13,806 bases of DNA from an uncultured Bdellovibrio sp. Lineage in GTDB: Bacteria; Bdellovibrionota; Bdellovibrionia; Bdellovibrionales; Bdellovibrionaceae. Positions 13,762 to 13,806 of the stretch are shown piece after piece. Position 1 is the first letter of the stretch. Every line of letters begins with the position of its first letter. A program made the position numbers and the translations under genes. The notes under the pieces are model-generated. The model saw only the letters and a program-made list of their open reading frames with translations, was not told where the DNA came from and made no database searches. The stretch lies in assembly GCA_946480995.1 (NCBI GenBank), contig CAMLMF010000025.1, positions 1 through 13,806 on the forward strand. The letters are read 5' to 3'.

Positions 13762-13806
13762 TGGCGGAGAGTGAGGGATTCGAACCCTCGAGCCCCGCGA
13801 AGGGCT
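13762..13806 (-). tRNA. tRNA-Ser, 3' part only (cut by the window edge)
   Basis: On the minus strand the sequence reads as a long variable arm (AGCCC with GGGCT around a TTCGCG-type loop), a T arm (GAGGG, TTCGAAT, CCCTC), the acceptor strand ACTCTCC, discriminator G and an encoded CCA. A long variable arm combined with discriminator G is the serine identity; tRNA-Leu and tRNA-Tyr have A there. The anticodon and 5' half lie outside the window, so the isoacceptor cannot be named. Confidence 0.9.

Overview
The window looks like a chromosome segment from a predatory or Bdellovibrio-like bacterium (Bdellovibrionota). The inference rests on a TIGR02147-type regulator (a family expanded in Bdellovibrio and Fibrobacter), lipoproteins with glycine-rich linkers just after the lipidated cysteine, and a run of large exported proteins of no known family. 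No database search was possible. No mobile element, CRISPR array or rRNA is visible.

Layout. At 34-3162 two minus-strand genes form a probable pair: a GTG-started TIGR02147 regulator and, 33 bases downstream, a 768-residue putative lipoprotein. A 305-base divergent intergenic region (3163-3467) holds a promoter/operator block and a GC-rich, hairpin-forming leader. From 3468 to 11633 six tightly packed plus-strand genes form an operon: a helical periplasmic protein, a lipoprotein, a beta-then-helical exported protein, a helical exported protein with a long Ala/Gly-rich hydrophobic segment, a 742-residue protein built like a polymorphic toxin, and a 123-residue signal-less protein in the position expected for an immunity protein. 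A 406-base gap (11634-12039) carries a second copy of the promoter block, another leader hairpin and a possible 47-residue secreted peptide. It is followed by a lipoprotein (12040-13002) that is a diverged paralogue of the operon's own lipoprotein. After a bidirectional terminator come a minus-strand DedA membrane protein and the 3' end of a tRNA-Ser.

How it may work together (inference). The two plus-strand units share an ungapped 89-base upstream block (60 of 89 identical by hand count), including a TTTACC/GGTAAA palindrome at the same distance from the presumed promoter elements, so they are probably one regulon. The divergent TIGR02147 gene is the nearest candidate regulator. The products would be almost entirely in the envelope or secreted: two related lipoproteins, two long helical exported proteins, and a modular toxin-like effector followed by a candidate immunity protein. 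This cell-surface/effector module is the most interesting content of the window; DedA and tRNA-Ser are housekeeping.
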